Part shown: one piece after another, positions 18,169 through 29,203 of the stretch
Layout of the letters: each line of letters opens with the position of its first letter
Numbering within the stretch: the stretch's first letter is position 1
From: Carboxylicivirga mesophila
Lineage (GTDB): Bacteria; Bacteroidota; Bacteroidia; Bacteroidales; Marinilabiliaceae
DNA length: 64,000 nt
Assembly (NCBI RefSeq): GCF_018271975.1
Contig: NZ_JAGUCN010000021.1
Coordinates: forward strand, 1 to 64,000
Direction of reading: 5' to 3'
The notes under the pieces: model-generated
Databases searched by the model: none
The model's input: only the letters and a program-made list of their open reading frames with translations
Told to the model about the DNA's origin: nothing
Made by a program: the position numbers and the translations under genes

Positions 18169-19185
18169 TTAAAAGTCAATTGACTTAGCAACTAATAGAG
18201 GGGAGATGTCCATGAGGCATTTCCTCTCTTCTTTTATCTTGCATTTGGTACTGCCATCTTTGGTACACGGTCGACAAGGTAAATCCACCTCCATTATTTT
18301 CATCTTTGGGTTTGATGGATAGCCGAAAGCTGTTGGGCCAATAATCGCCTGTCCGGGTTTCTGAAACAGGTCAGCTGCATGTAAGAAGCCGGTATCGCCA
18401 CTGATAACATATGGTGAATGCCACACGGCACAGAAGCTTTCCATTAATGAGGTTTGACCTGCCAGGTTAATCACACGCTCAGGAGCAGCTGCTTTAATTT
18501 CCTCACAAAATGTATCGCCGGGCCCTCCTAATACCACAAAGTGCAGGTCTTCTCTAATTTTAACCAGCTCTTGCCAGTATTTAACCGGCCAACGCTTCAG
18601 TTCCCACGCAGCTGATGGTACAAGGGTCACAAACTTCTGGCCTTGGGGTAGCCGATTTAAAACCAGCTCTTCTATCTTTTCTTCTGTTTCACGTGGAAAA
18701 CGCCAGTCGTTAAAAGGTGTGTTAAACTCATTTACCTGCCATTTTTTCAATGGCTGACGAAACGAGTCTAGTGCCTTAAATGGTTTTGGAAGCAGATTAA
18801 CACCAAATTTAAACAGCAATAAGCGCTTGAGGCGATCTTTATGTCGCGTTACCAGCTTGTTTCTTTTAAATATGTTACAAATACCAAAGGGGCACAACAC
18901 CAGTTTAAGGATGTTTGAGCGAATATTACTATGGGCATCATAGATTAGGTCAAATTGCTCCTTTTTAAGTTTCGAACCCAGCTTAAAAACGCCTCCAAAT
19001 CCTTCTTTCCTATCAAAGGCCCAAATGCGGTCGATGCGTGGTTCGATCTTAACCAGCGACTCCATGTCGGCGCGCACCACCCAGTGAATTTCAGCCTGTG
19101 GAAATTGGTTTTTAAGGCCAGTTACCACCGACATGCATTGAATGATATCACCAATTGAACTTAATCGTATAATAAGGATCTTCAT
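18169..19185 (-). CDS. Glycosyltransferase family 9 (heptosyltransferase-like)
   Basis: A 338-residue GT9 protein, the ADP-heptose:LPS heptosyltransferase family, working at the cytosolic face of the inner membrane on lipopolysaccharide core. The N terminus MKILIIRLSSIGDIIQCMSV is the characteristic GT9 start. The second Rossmann half carries FVTLVPSAAWELKRWPVKYW and a donor-site stretch VISGDTGFLHAADLFQKP. The C terminus is Cys-rich (CRPCTKDGSTKCK). The exact sugar donor cannot be assigned, and no other LPS gene is adjacent. Convergent with the ankyrin lipoprotein gene without any gap. Confidence 0.88.
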   Translation of the reverse strand: MKILIIRLSSIGDIIQCMSVVTGLKNQFPQAEIHWVVRADMESLVKIEPRIDRIWAFDRKEGFGGVFKLGSKLKKEQFDLIYDAHSNIRSNILKLVLCPFGICNIFKRNKLVTRHKDRLKRLLLFKFGVNLLPKPFKALDSFRQPLKKWQVNEFNTPFNDWRFPRETEEKIEELVLNRLPQGQKFVTLVPSAAWELKRWPVKYWQELVKIREDLHFVVLGGPGDTFCEEIKAAAPERVINLAGQTSLMESFCAVWHSPYVISGDTGFLHAADLFQKPGQAIIGPTAFGYPSNPKMKIMEVDLPCRPCTKDGSTKCKIKEERKCLMDISPLLVAKSIDF

Positions 19186-19257
19186 GCTTTAAAAAATATA
19201 GTAAAAGAGGTGTATAAACCGCTTCGTTGAGATGTAATTAAAGCGCAAAAATAACAA

Positions 19258-19280
19258 AATCCCGGTGTATTGCCGGGATT
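19258..19280 (-). terminator. Terminator after atpDC
   Basis: AATCCCGG (19258-19265) pairs with CCGGGATT (19273-19280). On the minus strand it is followed by TTTGTTATTTTT, fitting the end of the atpD-atpC transcript 29 bases after atpC. Confidence 0.75.
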
Positions 19281-19308
19281 TCATTTGTGTTATATCGTAA
19301 ACTGACTA

Positions 19309-19559
19309 TTAGCTCTTATGGATTAGGATGGTCACCTTATTGTTTTCACATTCTAACACGCCACTTTTGCAGTCAAAATACTCTTCGCTACCTGTTTTAC
19401 TAATCACCCTAATCTTCCCTTCAATAAGCACGGAAATGATGGGTGCGTGATTCTTAAGCAAGGTAAATTGCCCTTTCTCACCAGGCACGGTCACCAATCC
19501 AACCGGTGCATCGTAGATGACCTTTACTGGTGTCACTATTTCGCAATGCAGATCTTCCA

Positions 19560-19560
<1 letters not shown>
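19309..19560 (-). CDS. atpC: F-type ATP synthase epsilon subunit, short form
   Basis: An 83-residue epsilon subunit, the central-stalk protein that couples gamma to the c-ring. Only the N-terminal beta-sandwich is present (MEDLHCEIVTPVKVIYDAP, then VTVPGEKGQFTLLKNHAPIISVL). The C-terminal helical hairpin that inhibits ATP hydrolysis in E. coli is absent, which is usual in Bacteroidota. Its ATG overlaps the atpD stop by one base (TAATG), so the two are translationally coupled. A terminator hairpin follows. Confidence 0.93.
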
Positions 19561-22084
<2,524 letters not shown>

Positions 22085-22097
22085 AAATTGATGTGTG

Positions 22098-24509
22098 TTA
22101 TTCTGATTTAAGCTCGTGTTTCTTTTCTATTCTTAGTTCTTCCAGTTCAATGTCTTCATCTTCATCATAAATATGTAATAAAGGCTCTTTGAACGATTGA
22201 TTAGTAATAGCCTTCTCTAACGTTAACAACAACGCCGGCAGAAGAATAAGGTTTGAAAACAGAGCTATTAAAAGCGTAACGGCTACTAATATACCCAATG
22301 CCACGGTGCCACCAAACTGCGATACACTGAAGATTCCAAAACCGAAGAATAGAATGATGGATGTGTAAATCATGCTCACACCGGTTTCCTTTAAAGCCAA
22401 TACCACAGCTGCCCGGATGCTCCAGTTGGTCTCTGATAGCTCTTGCCGGTATTTAGCCAGGTAGTGAATTGTATCATCGACACTGATACCAAAGGCTATA
22501 CTAAAAACTAAGATGGTGGATGGTTTAATGGGTATATGGAAAAAGCCCATGAGTGCTGCCGTCATAATAAGCGGAAAGATGTTTGGTATTAAGGATACCA
22601 ATACCATTCTTTTGGATGAGAACATCCAGGCCATGAAGGAGGCGATTAGTACAATGGCTAATAGCAGACTGGTAAACAGGTTGCGTACCAGGTAATCGGT
22701 TCCCTTGAAAAACACTACGCTGGCACCCGTTAGGGAGGTGTAATATTTATCTGAAGGAAATACACTATTGATGGTTTCTCGGATTTTTTTATCCAGAACA
22801 GCCATCTCAGTGGTGCCAATATCCTTCATGCGGAAGCTTAAGCGCGCCCGCTGCTTGGTTGAGTCAATAAACGTAGTGACCAGTCCGTTGTTGGCTGTTG
22901 CCTCCGTATCGCTTTTATTGACATACGAAAGAATAAAATTACGCTCCTGGTTACTGGGCACTTTGTAATGTCTTTCTTTACCATTATAGAAAGCCTGACG
23001 TGCAAACTTCACCACTTCAACCATAGATAAGGGATGTGAGATGGCATCAAATGCTTTCAACTCTTCCTGCAGCTTGTCCATGCGTTTCAGGTTACTGCCC
23101 GATATGGCGCCATTGGCTTTCTTTGTGTCAATCATCAGCTCCAGTGGCATTAAGCCATTAAAGTTTTCTTCAAAAAATTTGAGATCGACATACAAAGGAT
23201 CATCATGGGGGATGTCATCAAGCATAAAGCCCGTGGTTTTAATCTTCGAAATTCCGAAGATACCCATTAGTAGCATGATTCCGGCTACCCAATATACTTT
23301 CGTTCTGTGATTTAATGAGATGCGCACCAATCCGTTAACTGCTTTGCCTACCAGTTGATTATCGAGGTGATTGAGGTGGCGCTCCTTTGGTCCATCCAGG
23401 AAACTGAAGATGATGGGGATTAAAAGGATGGACAGGACAAACACGACCATAATGTTGATGGCTGCAATCACACCAAATTCAACCAGGATTTTACTACTGG
23501 TGAAAATAAATGTGGCAAATCCCGATGCAGTGGTCAGGTTGGTAAGAAATGTGGCGTTACCTATTTTGCGGATAACACGCTGCAATGCCTTGATTTTATT
23601 TTTATGCTTTCGGTATTCCTGATGATACTTGTTGAGAAGAAATACTGAGTTGGGGATACCAATGACAATAATCAATGGCGGAATCATACCGGTTAGGATG
23701 GTGATTTTGTAGCCGAAAATCCCTTGAATACCTAAGGCCCAAATAACAGCAATGCCTACCACCAGCATGGAAAACATCACCACCTTAAACGAGCGGAAGA
23801 ATAAGAAAATGATAAGCGCTGTAATACCTAAAGCGAGGAAAATGAACATGTTCAATTCCCTCTTAATCATTTCGGCTGTTACCACTCGTATAAACGGAAG
23901 TCCTGAATAATGTATATCGTGTCTGCTGTTCTCAACAAATTGCTGCCCTGCTTCTTGAATATCTTCAATCAGTTTCACCCGCTTTTTGCTGTGCAGGAGC
24001 TCATCATCAAGCGTAATGGCCATTAAAAAGGCATCTGTGTTTTCGTTGTATAAAAGCTCTTTGTAAAATGGCAGTGAATAAAATACTTCTTTAAGTGAGT
24101 CTAGCTCAGTTTGGTACTTGACCTTTTCAGGAAATATAGGCGCTATTTCAAAGCGCTTCTCTTTGCTATTCTTTTTAAGGTCATACGATTGTCCCACTGA
24201 AAAAACGGAGGTAACTCCATTGATATCAAGGAGTGATTTAGATAGTTCCTGCCAATTATTAAAATCACTAAGCTCAAAAAAATCTTCGTTCTTAATACCA
24301 ATAATAACCATGTTTCCTTCATTCCCATAGATATTCAGAAACTCTTCATACTCCAAGTAGGTTGGATCATCTTCTGGTAGCAGGGGGGCATATTGGTACG
24401 ACATTTCAATCTGTCGCGACATGATGCCCATGAAAACGGTTACTATAAATAATGCTATTAGAATGGCTATTCGGTTACGCAGTATGTAGCGTGCAATATT
24501 AATCCACAT
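22098..24509 (-). CDS. MMPL/RND-family transporter
   Basis: An 803-residue inner-membrane protein with the RND layout: one N-terminal helix (ILIALFIVTVFMGIM), a periplasmic loop of about 200 residues, five helices, then a repeat of the same pattern. The proton-relay region of the second half carries GISVDDTIHYLAKY, typical of MMPL and SSD proteins. The first half has GIPNSVFLLNKYHQEY at the matching place, without paired Asp. At 803 residues it is shorter than drug-efflux RND pumps and closer to lipid or hopanoid exporters. No membrane-fusion or outer-membrane partner is nearby. It heads a run with polyprenyl synthase and atpDC; a lipid-related substrate is a guess. Confidence 0.9.
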   Translation of the reverse strand: MWINIARYILRNRIAILIALFIVTVFMGIMSRQIEMSYQYAPLLPEDDPTYLEYEEFLNIYGNEGNMVIIGIKNEDFFELSDFNNWQELSKSLLDINGVTSVFSVGQSYDLKKNSKEKRFEIAPIFPEKVKYQTELDSLKEVFYSLPFYKELLYNENTDAFLMAITLDDELLHSKKRVKLIEDIQEAGQQFVENSRHDIHYSGLPFIRVVTAEMIKRELNMFIFLALGITALIIFLFFRSFKVVMFSMLVVGIAVIWALGIQGIFGYKITILTGMIPPLIIVIGIPNSVFLLNKYHQEYRKHKNKIKALQRVIRKIGNATFLTNLTTASGFATFIFTSSKILVEFGVIAAINIMVVFVLSILLIPIIFSFLDGPKERHLNHLDNQLVGKAVNGLVRISLNHRTKVYWVAGIMLLMGIFGISKIKTTGFMLDDIPHDDPLYVDLKFFEENFNGLMPLELMIDTKKANGAISGSNLKRMDKLQEELKAFDAISHPLSMVEVVKFARQAFYNGKERHYKVPSNQERNFILSYVNKSDTEATANNGLVTTFIDSTKQRARLSFRMKDIGTTEMAVLDKKIRETINSVFPSDKYYTSLTGASVVFFKGTDYLVRNLFTSLLLAIVLIASFMAWMFSSKRMVLVSLIPNIFPLIMTAALMGFFHIPIKPSTILVFSIAFGISVDDTIHYLAKYRQELSETNWSIRAAVVLALKETGVSMIYTSIILFFGFGIFSVSQFGGTVALGILVAVTLLIALFSNLILLPALLLTLEKAITNQSFKEPLLHIYDEDEDIELEELRIEKKHELKSE

Positions 24510-24574
24510 CTCTTAATCTTCTCCTTTTTTGTGATTGTGCGAAAATAGGTAAAAAGGGTTTGTTGGGCAATGAT

Positions 24575-25621
24575 TTATTTGTCGCAGGTAACCGAGGCAA
24601 TAACTTCAATGTCAAACCAATGTTCTGCTTTGTTCGATTGGGTATGAAATACGCTTGTTTTATTTTGGTGCAGAAGATTTGTCAGCTCATCTTCTACCAA
24701 CTGTGCCAAATCGGGGTTAGTGAGTAAAATCTTCAATTCTTCGATAAGTATTTCTGATGAACTATAGTTACTGATGACTGCTTCAATAGCTGTTTTGTAG
24801 AAGTCTATTTGCTCATCAATGCTATTGGCTTGTTGAGTACTAAGGTTGCCGATTAAGACTTTTTGCAGACATGGCAGATAGCACGATTGTGTCAGACCAT
24901 TCGTGTTTTTTTGGTACTGGGCAGTTGGAAAACCATCTTTTGATGCTGCTATAAAGTCAATGCAAAATGCGCCTGTTTTGATGCTGTTATTCAAGAGTAG
25001 TGGGTAACCATGCTTAAAAAGGGTGGGATCGAAATATAAAGATCTCACTTCTTCAAGTGTTGCCAGGTTGCTCCACCCGGTAGAAGCAATATTTTTACCT
25101 TCCAGATCTTCCATGTAGTTGGAGACGGTTGCCAGGTGACCCATGTGCATCTCTTCATGGTCGAGTAGCTGTTCTGCAAAATCATAACTCAACTGGATGC
25201 TACGGAGAATATCCTTCTCCTCAGTAAAATGTATCCCGCCTGAAAACACCAGTTTATCATCGTTAATGGTTACAACGGTGTAGGGGTGTTTCTGAAACTC
25301 TTTGCAGCTAACTACTGAATCGGGCTCGTCAAATAGTGTCAGTTTTAAAAGTGCTTTGTTGCTAATATCAGCAGCTTGCTGATTAATCAGTGAAAAAGCT
25401 GGTATGTGTTCCCCAAACAGTTGTTTGAAACTATCTGTCAGATGAGTCTGACAGCTGATGATATCATCGGAACTGTCCAGCGAAATATAGCACTCAAGTT
25501 TGGCTATGCAGGCTTTATTAAGGTTTAAATCGGCAATGAATGATGACAGCTCTTCGCTAATCTCCTTTGTTTTGCCCAATAATAATAAGGATGAGTCTAT
25601 TTTTAGTGAGGTATGTTTCAT
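24575..25621 (-). CDS. Two-domain RidA/YjgF-like protein (chorismatase-like architecture)
   Basis: A 348-residue cytosolic protein that I do not recognise with certainty. Residues about 25-125 resemble a RidA/YjgF domain: a helix-strand unit with AKLECYISLDSSDD and HIPAFSLINQQAAD. Residues about 255-345 resemble a second copy: IDEQIDFYKTAIEAVISNY, then NKAEHWFDIEVIASV, close to the family ending VEIEAIA. The middle (KLVFSGGIHFTEEK and DHEEMHMGHLATVSNYMEDL) is compatible with a two-domain, trimer-like RidA architecture as in FkbO/Hyg5 chorismatases. The substrate is unknown and RidA's catalytic Arg is not clearly placed. It is divergent from the chemosensory cluster, with its own TAnnTTTG promoter. 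Confidence 0.6.
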   Translation of the reverse strand: MKHTSLKIDSSLLLLGKTKEISEELSSFIADLNLNKACIAKLECYISLDSSDDIISCQTHLTDSFKQLFGEHIPAFSLINQQAADISNKALLKLTLFDEPDSVVSCKEFQKHPYTVVTINDDKLVFSGGIHFTEEKDILRSIQLSYDFAEQLLDHEEMHMGHLATVSNYMEDLEGKNIASTGWSNLATLEEVRSLYFDPTLFKHGYPLLLNNSIKTGAFCIDFIAASKDGFPTAQYQKNTNGLTQSCYLPCLQKVLIGNLSTQQANSIDEQIDFYKTAIEAVISNYSSSEILIEELKILLTNPDLAQLVEDELTNLLHQNKTSVFHTQSNKAEHWFDIEVIASVTCDK

Positions 25622-25643
25622 TTGTTTTGTGTTGATGTTTTGG

Positions 25644-25658
25644 AGGTGTTTGACACCT
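25644..25658 (-). promoter_or_regulatory. Inverted repeat in leader of RidA-like gene
   Basis: AGGTGT (25644-25649) and ACACCT (25653-25658) are a perfect 6-bp dyad around TTG. It lies between the candidate promoter at 25693-25700 and the start at 25621, where a repressor or an RNA hairpin could act. Confidence 0.35.
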
Positions 25659-25692
25659 ATTTATTTAGCGTGGTTGGACTAGAAAAGTTGTG

Positions 25693-25700
25693 CAAAGTTA
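25693..25700 (-). promoter_or_regulatory. Candidate promoter -7 box for RidA-like gene
   Basis: The minus strand reads TAACTTTG (TAnnTTTG), 72 bases before the start at 25621. In the same 221-base divergent region, the plus strand toward the chemosensory cluster has only a near match, GAATTTTG at 25820-25827. Confidence 0.4.
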
Positions 25701-25842
25701 AGTGAAATGGCTTAATTTTTAACCCGTCATTTTGGATTCTTTTGTCCTAAAAATCAAAATTATTAAGGTAAAAAGAAACAATATAAGTTCTGGTGCGTAC
25801 CAAAGCGCATTAAGATGTTGAATTTTGTAGGACAGATTTATT

Positions 25843-26355
25843 ATGAAAAAGGTTTTATTCTTTTTGGCTTTAATTGTTTTACCTTTAGCCGGAAACGCTC
25901 AGGTAGCCAAGTTTAAGTCAGTATTTACATTGAGTTTCATAAGGCACATTGGCTGGACTGAATCAGCCAAACAAGGGGACTTTGTGATAGGAGTTGTGCG
26001 CGACAGGGAAATCGCTGATTGGATGACGAAATTGTCTGCAGGTAAAAAATTCGGATTCCAGAATGTTGTTATTAAAGAGTTTAAATCTCCGGAAGAAGTT
26101 GTAGATTGTCAGGTGGTTTACGTTTCATCCAACGTTAACTTCTCGAAACATGCCGCAACTATTGTAAGTAAAGTTAACGGCGGAAGCACGTTAATAATTA
26201 CCGAAGCCGAGGGTGCATGTAATTCGGGATCGATGATTAACTTTGTGGTTAGAGATGATAAACTTAAATTTGAGATCCATAAAGGCAATGCTGCTAAATT
26301 TGGTTTGCAAATTAGCTCAAAGCTAGAAGGGATGTCAAATGCAATAAGCTTATAA
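25843..26355 (+). CDS. YfiR/DUF4154-like periplasmic protein
   Basis: A 170-residue secreted protein with a signal peptide (MKKVLFFLALIVLPLAGNAQ). The mature part fits the YfiR (DUF4154) family: an opening segment KFKSVFTLSFIRHIGWTES, a middle stretch DCQVVYVSSNVNF, and SMINFVVRDDKLKFEIHKGNAAKFGLQISSKL near the end. In Pseudomonas, YfiR is a periplasmic repressor of the diguanylate cyclase YfiN. Here there is no cyclase next to it; 9 bases downstream begins a chemoreceptor. It may therefore act as the periplasmic partner or ligand-binding subunit of that receptor (inference). First gene of the chemosensory cluster. Confidence 0.85.
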   Translation: MKKVLFFLALIVLPLAGNAQVAKFKSVFTLSFIRHIGWTESAKQGDFVIGVVRDREIADWMTKLSAGKKFGFQNVVIKEFKSPEEVVDCQVVYVSSNVNFSKHAATIVSKVNGGSTLIITEAEGACNSGSMINFVVRDDKLKFEIHKGNAAKFGLQISSKLEGMSNAISL

Positions 26356-26364
26356 CAAGTAATC

Positions 26365-28113
26365 ATGAAAAACATCAAACTGAATATTGCCCAAAAATTG
26401 TTAGCCGGGTTCGGACTTATCCTGTTGTTAATTATAGCTAACGGAATCTGGACTTATTCTACGCTAACAAGTAGTAAAAATTTGAATCGCAAATTAACAG
26501 GTCTGTATTCTCCCTCAACTACTAAGCTTGAGAGTCTGGCTGATGCTGTTAATGAATCTAAAATGCTTATTCGTAGCTGGGTATTTATTGATACACAGTC
26601 CGGAACACCTGATAAGGTGCGTTTGGGTGAATTGCATTCCACCGAGTACAAGGCTTTGAAAGAAGAATTACTTGCCTTAAGCAAGCTTTGGATTGAAGAA
26701 GAGGGAAATGAGGAAGATGTGGAGACATTAAACACTATCTTCCACGATGTTGATTCTTTATTTCAGATGCAGCAGTACGTGATGAGTAGCCTGAATTCAT
26801 TTGAAGCTTACGAAGATGCCATGGTGCTGTTCGAAGTGGAGCCAATGGTGCAGGAGGGTGGTGAAATTATATCATTGTGCGAGTCAATTGATACTACAAT
26901 TCGTGAGTTAACAACTAAATATGATGAGGCAACTAATGTAGCCTTATCTGGTAGTAACAGAAGTTTTACCGTGTTGCAGTGGGTTATTATTATTATGAGT
27001 TTGCTGGTTATTGCCGGTGCACTTGTTACTGCCTACATGCTATATAACTCCATTATTACGCCGCTTAACAAAGGTGTTACTTTTGCACAGGCTATTGGGC
27101 AAGGTGATTTAACGGCCACAGTTGATGTTGAACAGGATGATGAAATTGGTGATTTGGCCAGAGCTTTGGTTAGCATGGCTGAAAACCTTAAAAATACAGT
27201 GAATACCATCAAGTCAAATGCCAATGATTTGGTGACTTCAAGTACACAATTAAAGTCAAGCTCTTTACAACTGTCTAAAGGTTCTGCCGATCAGGCTGCT
27301 TCTGCCGAGGAAGTGTCAACTTCTATTGAAGAGATGGTAGCTAATATTGATCAGAATACTGATAATGCCATTCAAACAGAGAAGATAACTGTTGAAACAG
27401 CTAAAGATGTAGGTGTTGCCGATGAGCTTTCCTCACAGGCTGCTAAAGTGATGAAGGATGTTTCTGAGAAGATCACCATCATCAGTGATATTGCCTTCCA
27501 AACGAATATTCTGGCGCTGAATGCTGCTGTTGAAGCAGCCAGAGCAGGTGAGCACGGAAGAGGATTCTCTGTTGTGGCAGCCGAGGTGCGTAAATTGGCC
27601 GAGCGCAGTAAAACTGCAGCTGATGAGATCGTATCTCTTGTTTCTACAGGTCTGAAGGTATCTACTGAAGCCGGCGAAAAATCAAAAGCGCTGGTGCCGG
27701 ATATCGAGAAAACCACGCAGCTCATTAAAGAAATATCTGCTGCAAGTATGGAGCAAAAAACAGGAGCTGAGCAAATTAACCTGGCTATGCAGCAACTCAA
27801 TATGATTACGCAGGAAAATGCATCATCATCTGATGAGTTGACACAGAGTTCTGATTTGTTGGCTAATTTAGCCGATAACCTGAATGAAGCAGTTAGCTAT
27901 TTCAAGCTTGATAAAACATTTGCTAAGGCGACCGATAAAACAGGTAAGAAAGTGGCGAAAACGCCTGTGGAAAATACTACTGAGAAGGTAGCTGTTAAGT
28001 CTGAGCCAAAGGCAGCACCAAAGCCAACAACTGGCAATGGGCAGAAAAAGGCCGATAATCCATTCTCTAATTTCGATAAGGATTTTGACCTGGATAATTA
28101 CGAGAAATTTTAA
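26365..28113 (+). CDS. Methyl-accepting chemotaxis protein
   Basis: A 582-residue transmembrane chemoreceptor. Helix 1 is residues about 11-30, the periplasmic domain (about 31-200) is helical and four-helix-bundle-like, helix 2 is about 202-226, and HAMP runs from about 227 to 280. The signalling domain has the conserved tip [23 protein letters not shown] followed by [18 protein letters not shown]. The C terminus is a Pro/Ala/Lys-rich linker ending [16 protein letters not shown]; no E. coli-style NWETF pentapeptide is seen. It starts 9 bases after the YfiR-like gene and is the only receptor in the cluster. It should control CheA through the CheW proteins encoded downstream. Confidence 0.96.
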   Translation: MKNIKLNIAQKLLAGFGLILLLIIANGIWTYSTLTSSKNLNRKLTGLYSPSTTKLESLADAVNESKMLIRSWVFIDTQSGTPDKVRLGELHSTEYKALKEELLALSKLWIEEEGNEEDVETLNTIFHDVDSLFQMQQYVMSSLNSFEAYEDAMVLFEVEPMVQEGGEIISLCESIDTTIRELTTKYDEATNVALSGSNRSFTVLQWVIIIMSLLVIAGALVTAYMLYNSIITPLNKGVTFAQAIGQGDLTATVDVEQDDEIGDLARALVSMAENLKNTVNTIKSNANDLVTSSTQLKSSSLQLSKGSADQAASAEEVSTSIEEMVANIDQNTDNAIQTEKITVETAKDVGVADELSSQAAKVMKDVSEKITIISDIAFQTNILALNAAVEAARAGEHGRGFSVVAAEVRKLAERSKTAADEIVSLVSTGLKVSTEAGEKSKALVPDIEKTTQLIKEISAASMEQKTGAEQINLAMQQLNMITQENASSSDELTQSSDLLANLADNLNEAVSYFKLDKTFAKATDKTGKKVAKTPVENTTEKVAVKSEPKAAPKPTTGNGQKKADNPFSNFDKDFDLDNYEKF

Positions 28114-28123
28114 GGTGTAGACC

Positions 28124-28435
28124 ATGGAGAATTTACCATATTCAGTACTAATTGATGAATTGCCTGAGAAAACAATGATGCGCTTCTCAGGGCAGCTAAT
28201 CATTAATCACATCGAAAAAATTACAGGAACTGTAAAAAACGGTTTGATAACCGATAAGGATTTACAGATCGAAGTCGATAATCCTGAGAGTGTTGATGTA
28301 ACTTTTATACAGCTTTTATTGGCATTAAAAGCAACATTAAGTGCCAACGGAAAAAAAGTAGAAGTAAATGCTGAGTTAAGTGATGATATAAAAAAGCTTA
28401 TCTTGAACTCAGGTTTTCAGTATGTTCTTAATTAA
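28124..28435 (+). CDS. STAS-domain protein
   Basis: A 103-residue single-domain protein with the STAS (anti-anti-sigma) pattern: an N-terminal beta pair, then LQIEVDNPESVDVTFIQLLLALKATLSANGKKVEVNA in sub-segments, and LSDDIKKLILNSGFQYVL at the end. Where SpoIIAA-type proteins have D-S-S-G-L with a phosphorylated Ser, this one has D-V-T-F-I, so the usual Ser is lost and only a Thr is nearby. It sits between the receptor and cheY. STAS proteins take part in partner switching, and the cluster ends with a PP2C phosphatase of the type that acts on them, but the lost Ser makes a phospho-switch uncertain. Confidence 0.75.
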   Translation: MENLPYSVLIDELPEKTMMRFSGQLIINHIEKITGTVKNGLITDKDLQIEVDNPESVDVTFIQLLLALKATLSANGKKVEVNAELSDDIKKLILNSGFQYVLN

Positions 28436-28459
28436 TCTATAATAACTAGAATAATAATT

Positions 28460-28825
28460 ATGGCTAAAACAGTTCTCATCGTTGATGATTCAGAAAGTAT
28501 CCGCGAAGTAGTCAACTTTACCTTGCAGAATGAAGGTTATGAGGTATTGGTGGGCGTTGATGGTGAAGATGCTCAAAAATTCCTGGACGGCAGAACAATT
28601 GATATTGTAATAACCGATCTTCATATGCCAAACCTCGATGGCCTTGGGCTGATTCGTAAGATAAGAGAGATTGAAGCATATAAGCATATTCCAATCTTAT
28701 TCTTAACAACCGAATCACAAGCTTCAAAAAAGATGGAAGCTAAGCAGGCTGGCGCTACCGGGTGGATTATCAAACCATTTGTTCCAGCTAAGCTATTGAG
28801 TGCAATTTCTCGTGTCTTAAGATAA
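28460..28825 (+). CDS. cheY: CheY-like single-domain response regulator
   Basis: A 121-residue receiver with no output domain. The acidic pair is D9-D10 (VLIVDDSES), the phosphoacceptor D53 (ITDLHMPNLDG), the switch Thr 83/84 (LFLTTES), and the Lys 105 (IIKPF). All residues for phosphorylation by CheA are present. Without flagellar genes its target is not a known motor switch; it could act on another surface machine or shuttle phosphate to the free Hpt protein encoded 1 base downstream. Confidence 0.95.
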   Translation: MAKTVLIVDDSESIREVVNFTLQNEGYEVLVGVDGEDAQKFLDGRTIDIVITDLHMPNLDGLGLIRKIREIEAYKHIPILFLTTESQASKKMEAKQAGATGWIIKPFVPAKLLSAISRVLR

Positions 28826-28826
28826 G

Positions 28827-29192
28827 ATGAGAGTTAAAAATATTTTCATTAAAGAAACTTCTGATAATCTGGCTGTTCTTGAGGAAGAACTGACTAAGCC
28901 TGTTAACCTGTCAAAAGAGGCTATTGAAATGGTTGTGCGAACTATGCACAATATCAAAGGAACAGCCCCTATGGTAGGCTTTACAGCATTACCCGAAATT
29001 GCCACACCGGTTGAACAGGCCTATAAAGAAGTTCTTGATAACAAATTGGTGGTGAGCAATCATATGGTTGAGAAAACCAAAACGGCGGTGTCGGTCATTC
29101 AACAACTGCTTGTTAATGAGGAATCGCACACGCCACAAACAGAAGAAGAGCAACAGCTTTTGATTGACTATTTTAACGCCATCACAGGTTAA
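28827..29192 (+). CDS. Free-standing Hpt (histidine phosphotransfer) protein
   Basis: A 121-residue helical Hpt-domain protein. The phosphoacceptor is H41 in RTMHNIKGTAPMVGF, close to the CheA P1 consensus HxxKG. The N terminus KETSDNLAVLEEEL also resembles CheA P1, so it may be a duplicated P1 domain. It lies between cheY and cheA with gaps of 1 and 11 bases. Such a protein could relay phosphate between CheA, CheY and other receivers, or act as a phosphate sink; no dedicated hybrid kinase is in the cluster. Confidence 0.85.
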   Translation: MRVKNIFIKETSDNLAVLEEELTKPVNLSKEAIEMVVRTMHNIKGTAPMVGFTALPEIATPVEQAYKEVLDNKLVVSNHMVEKTKTAVSVIQQLLVNEESHTPQTEEEQQLLIDYFNAITG

Positions 29193-29203
29193 ACGCGTAA
29201 ACA

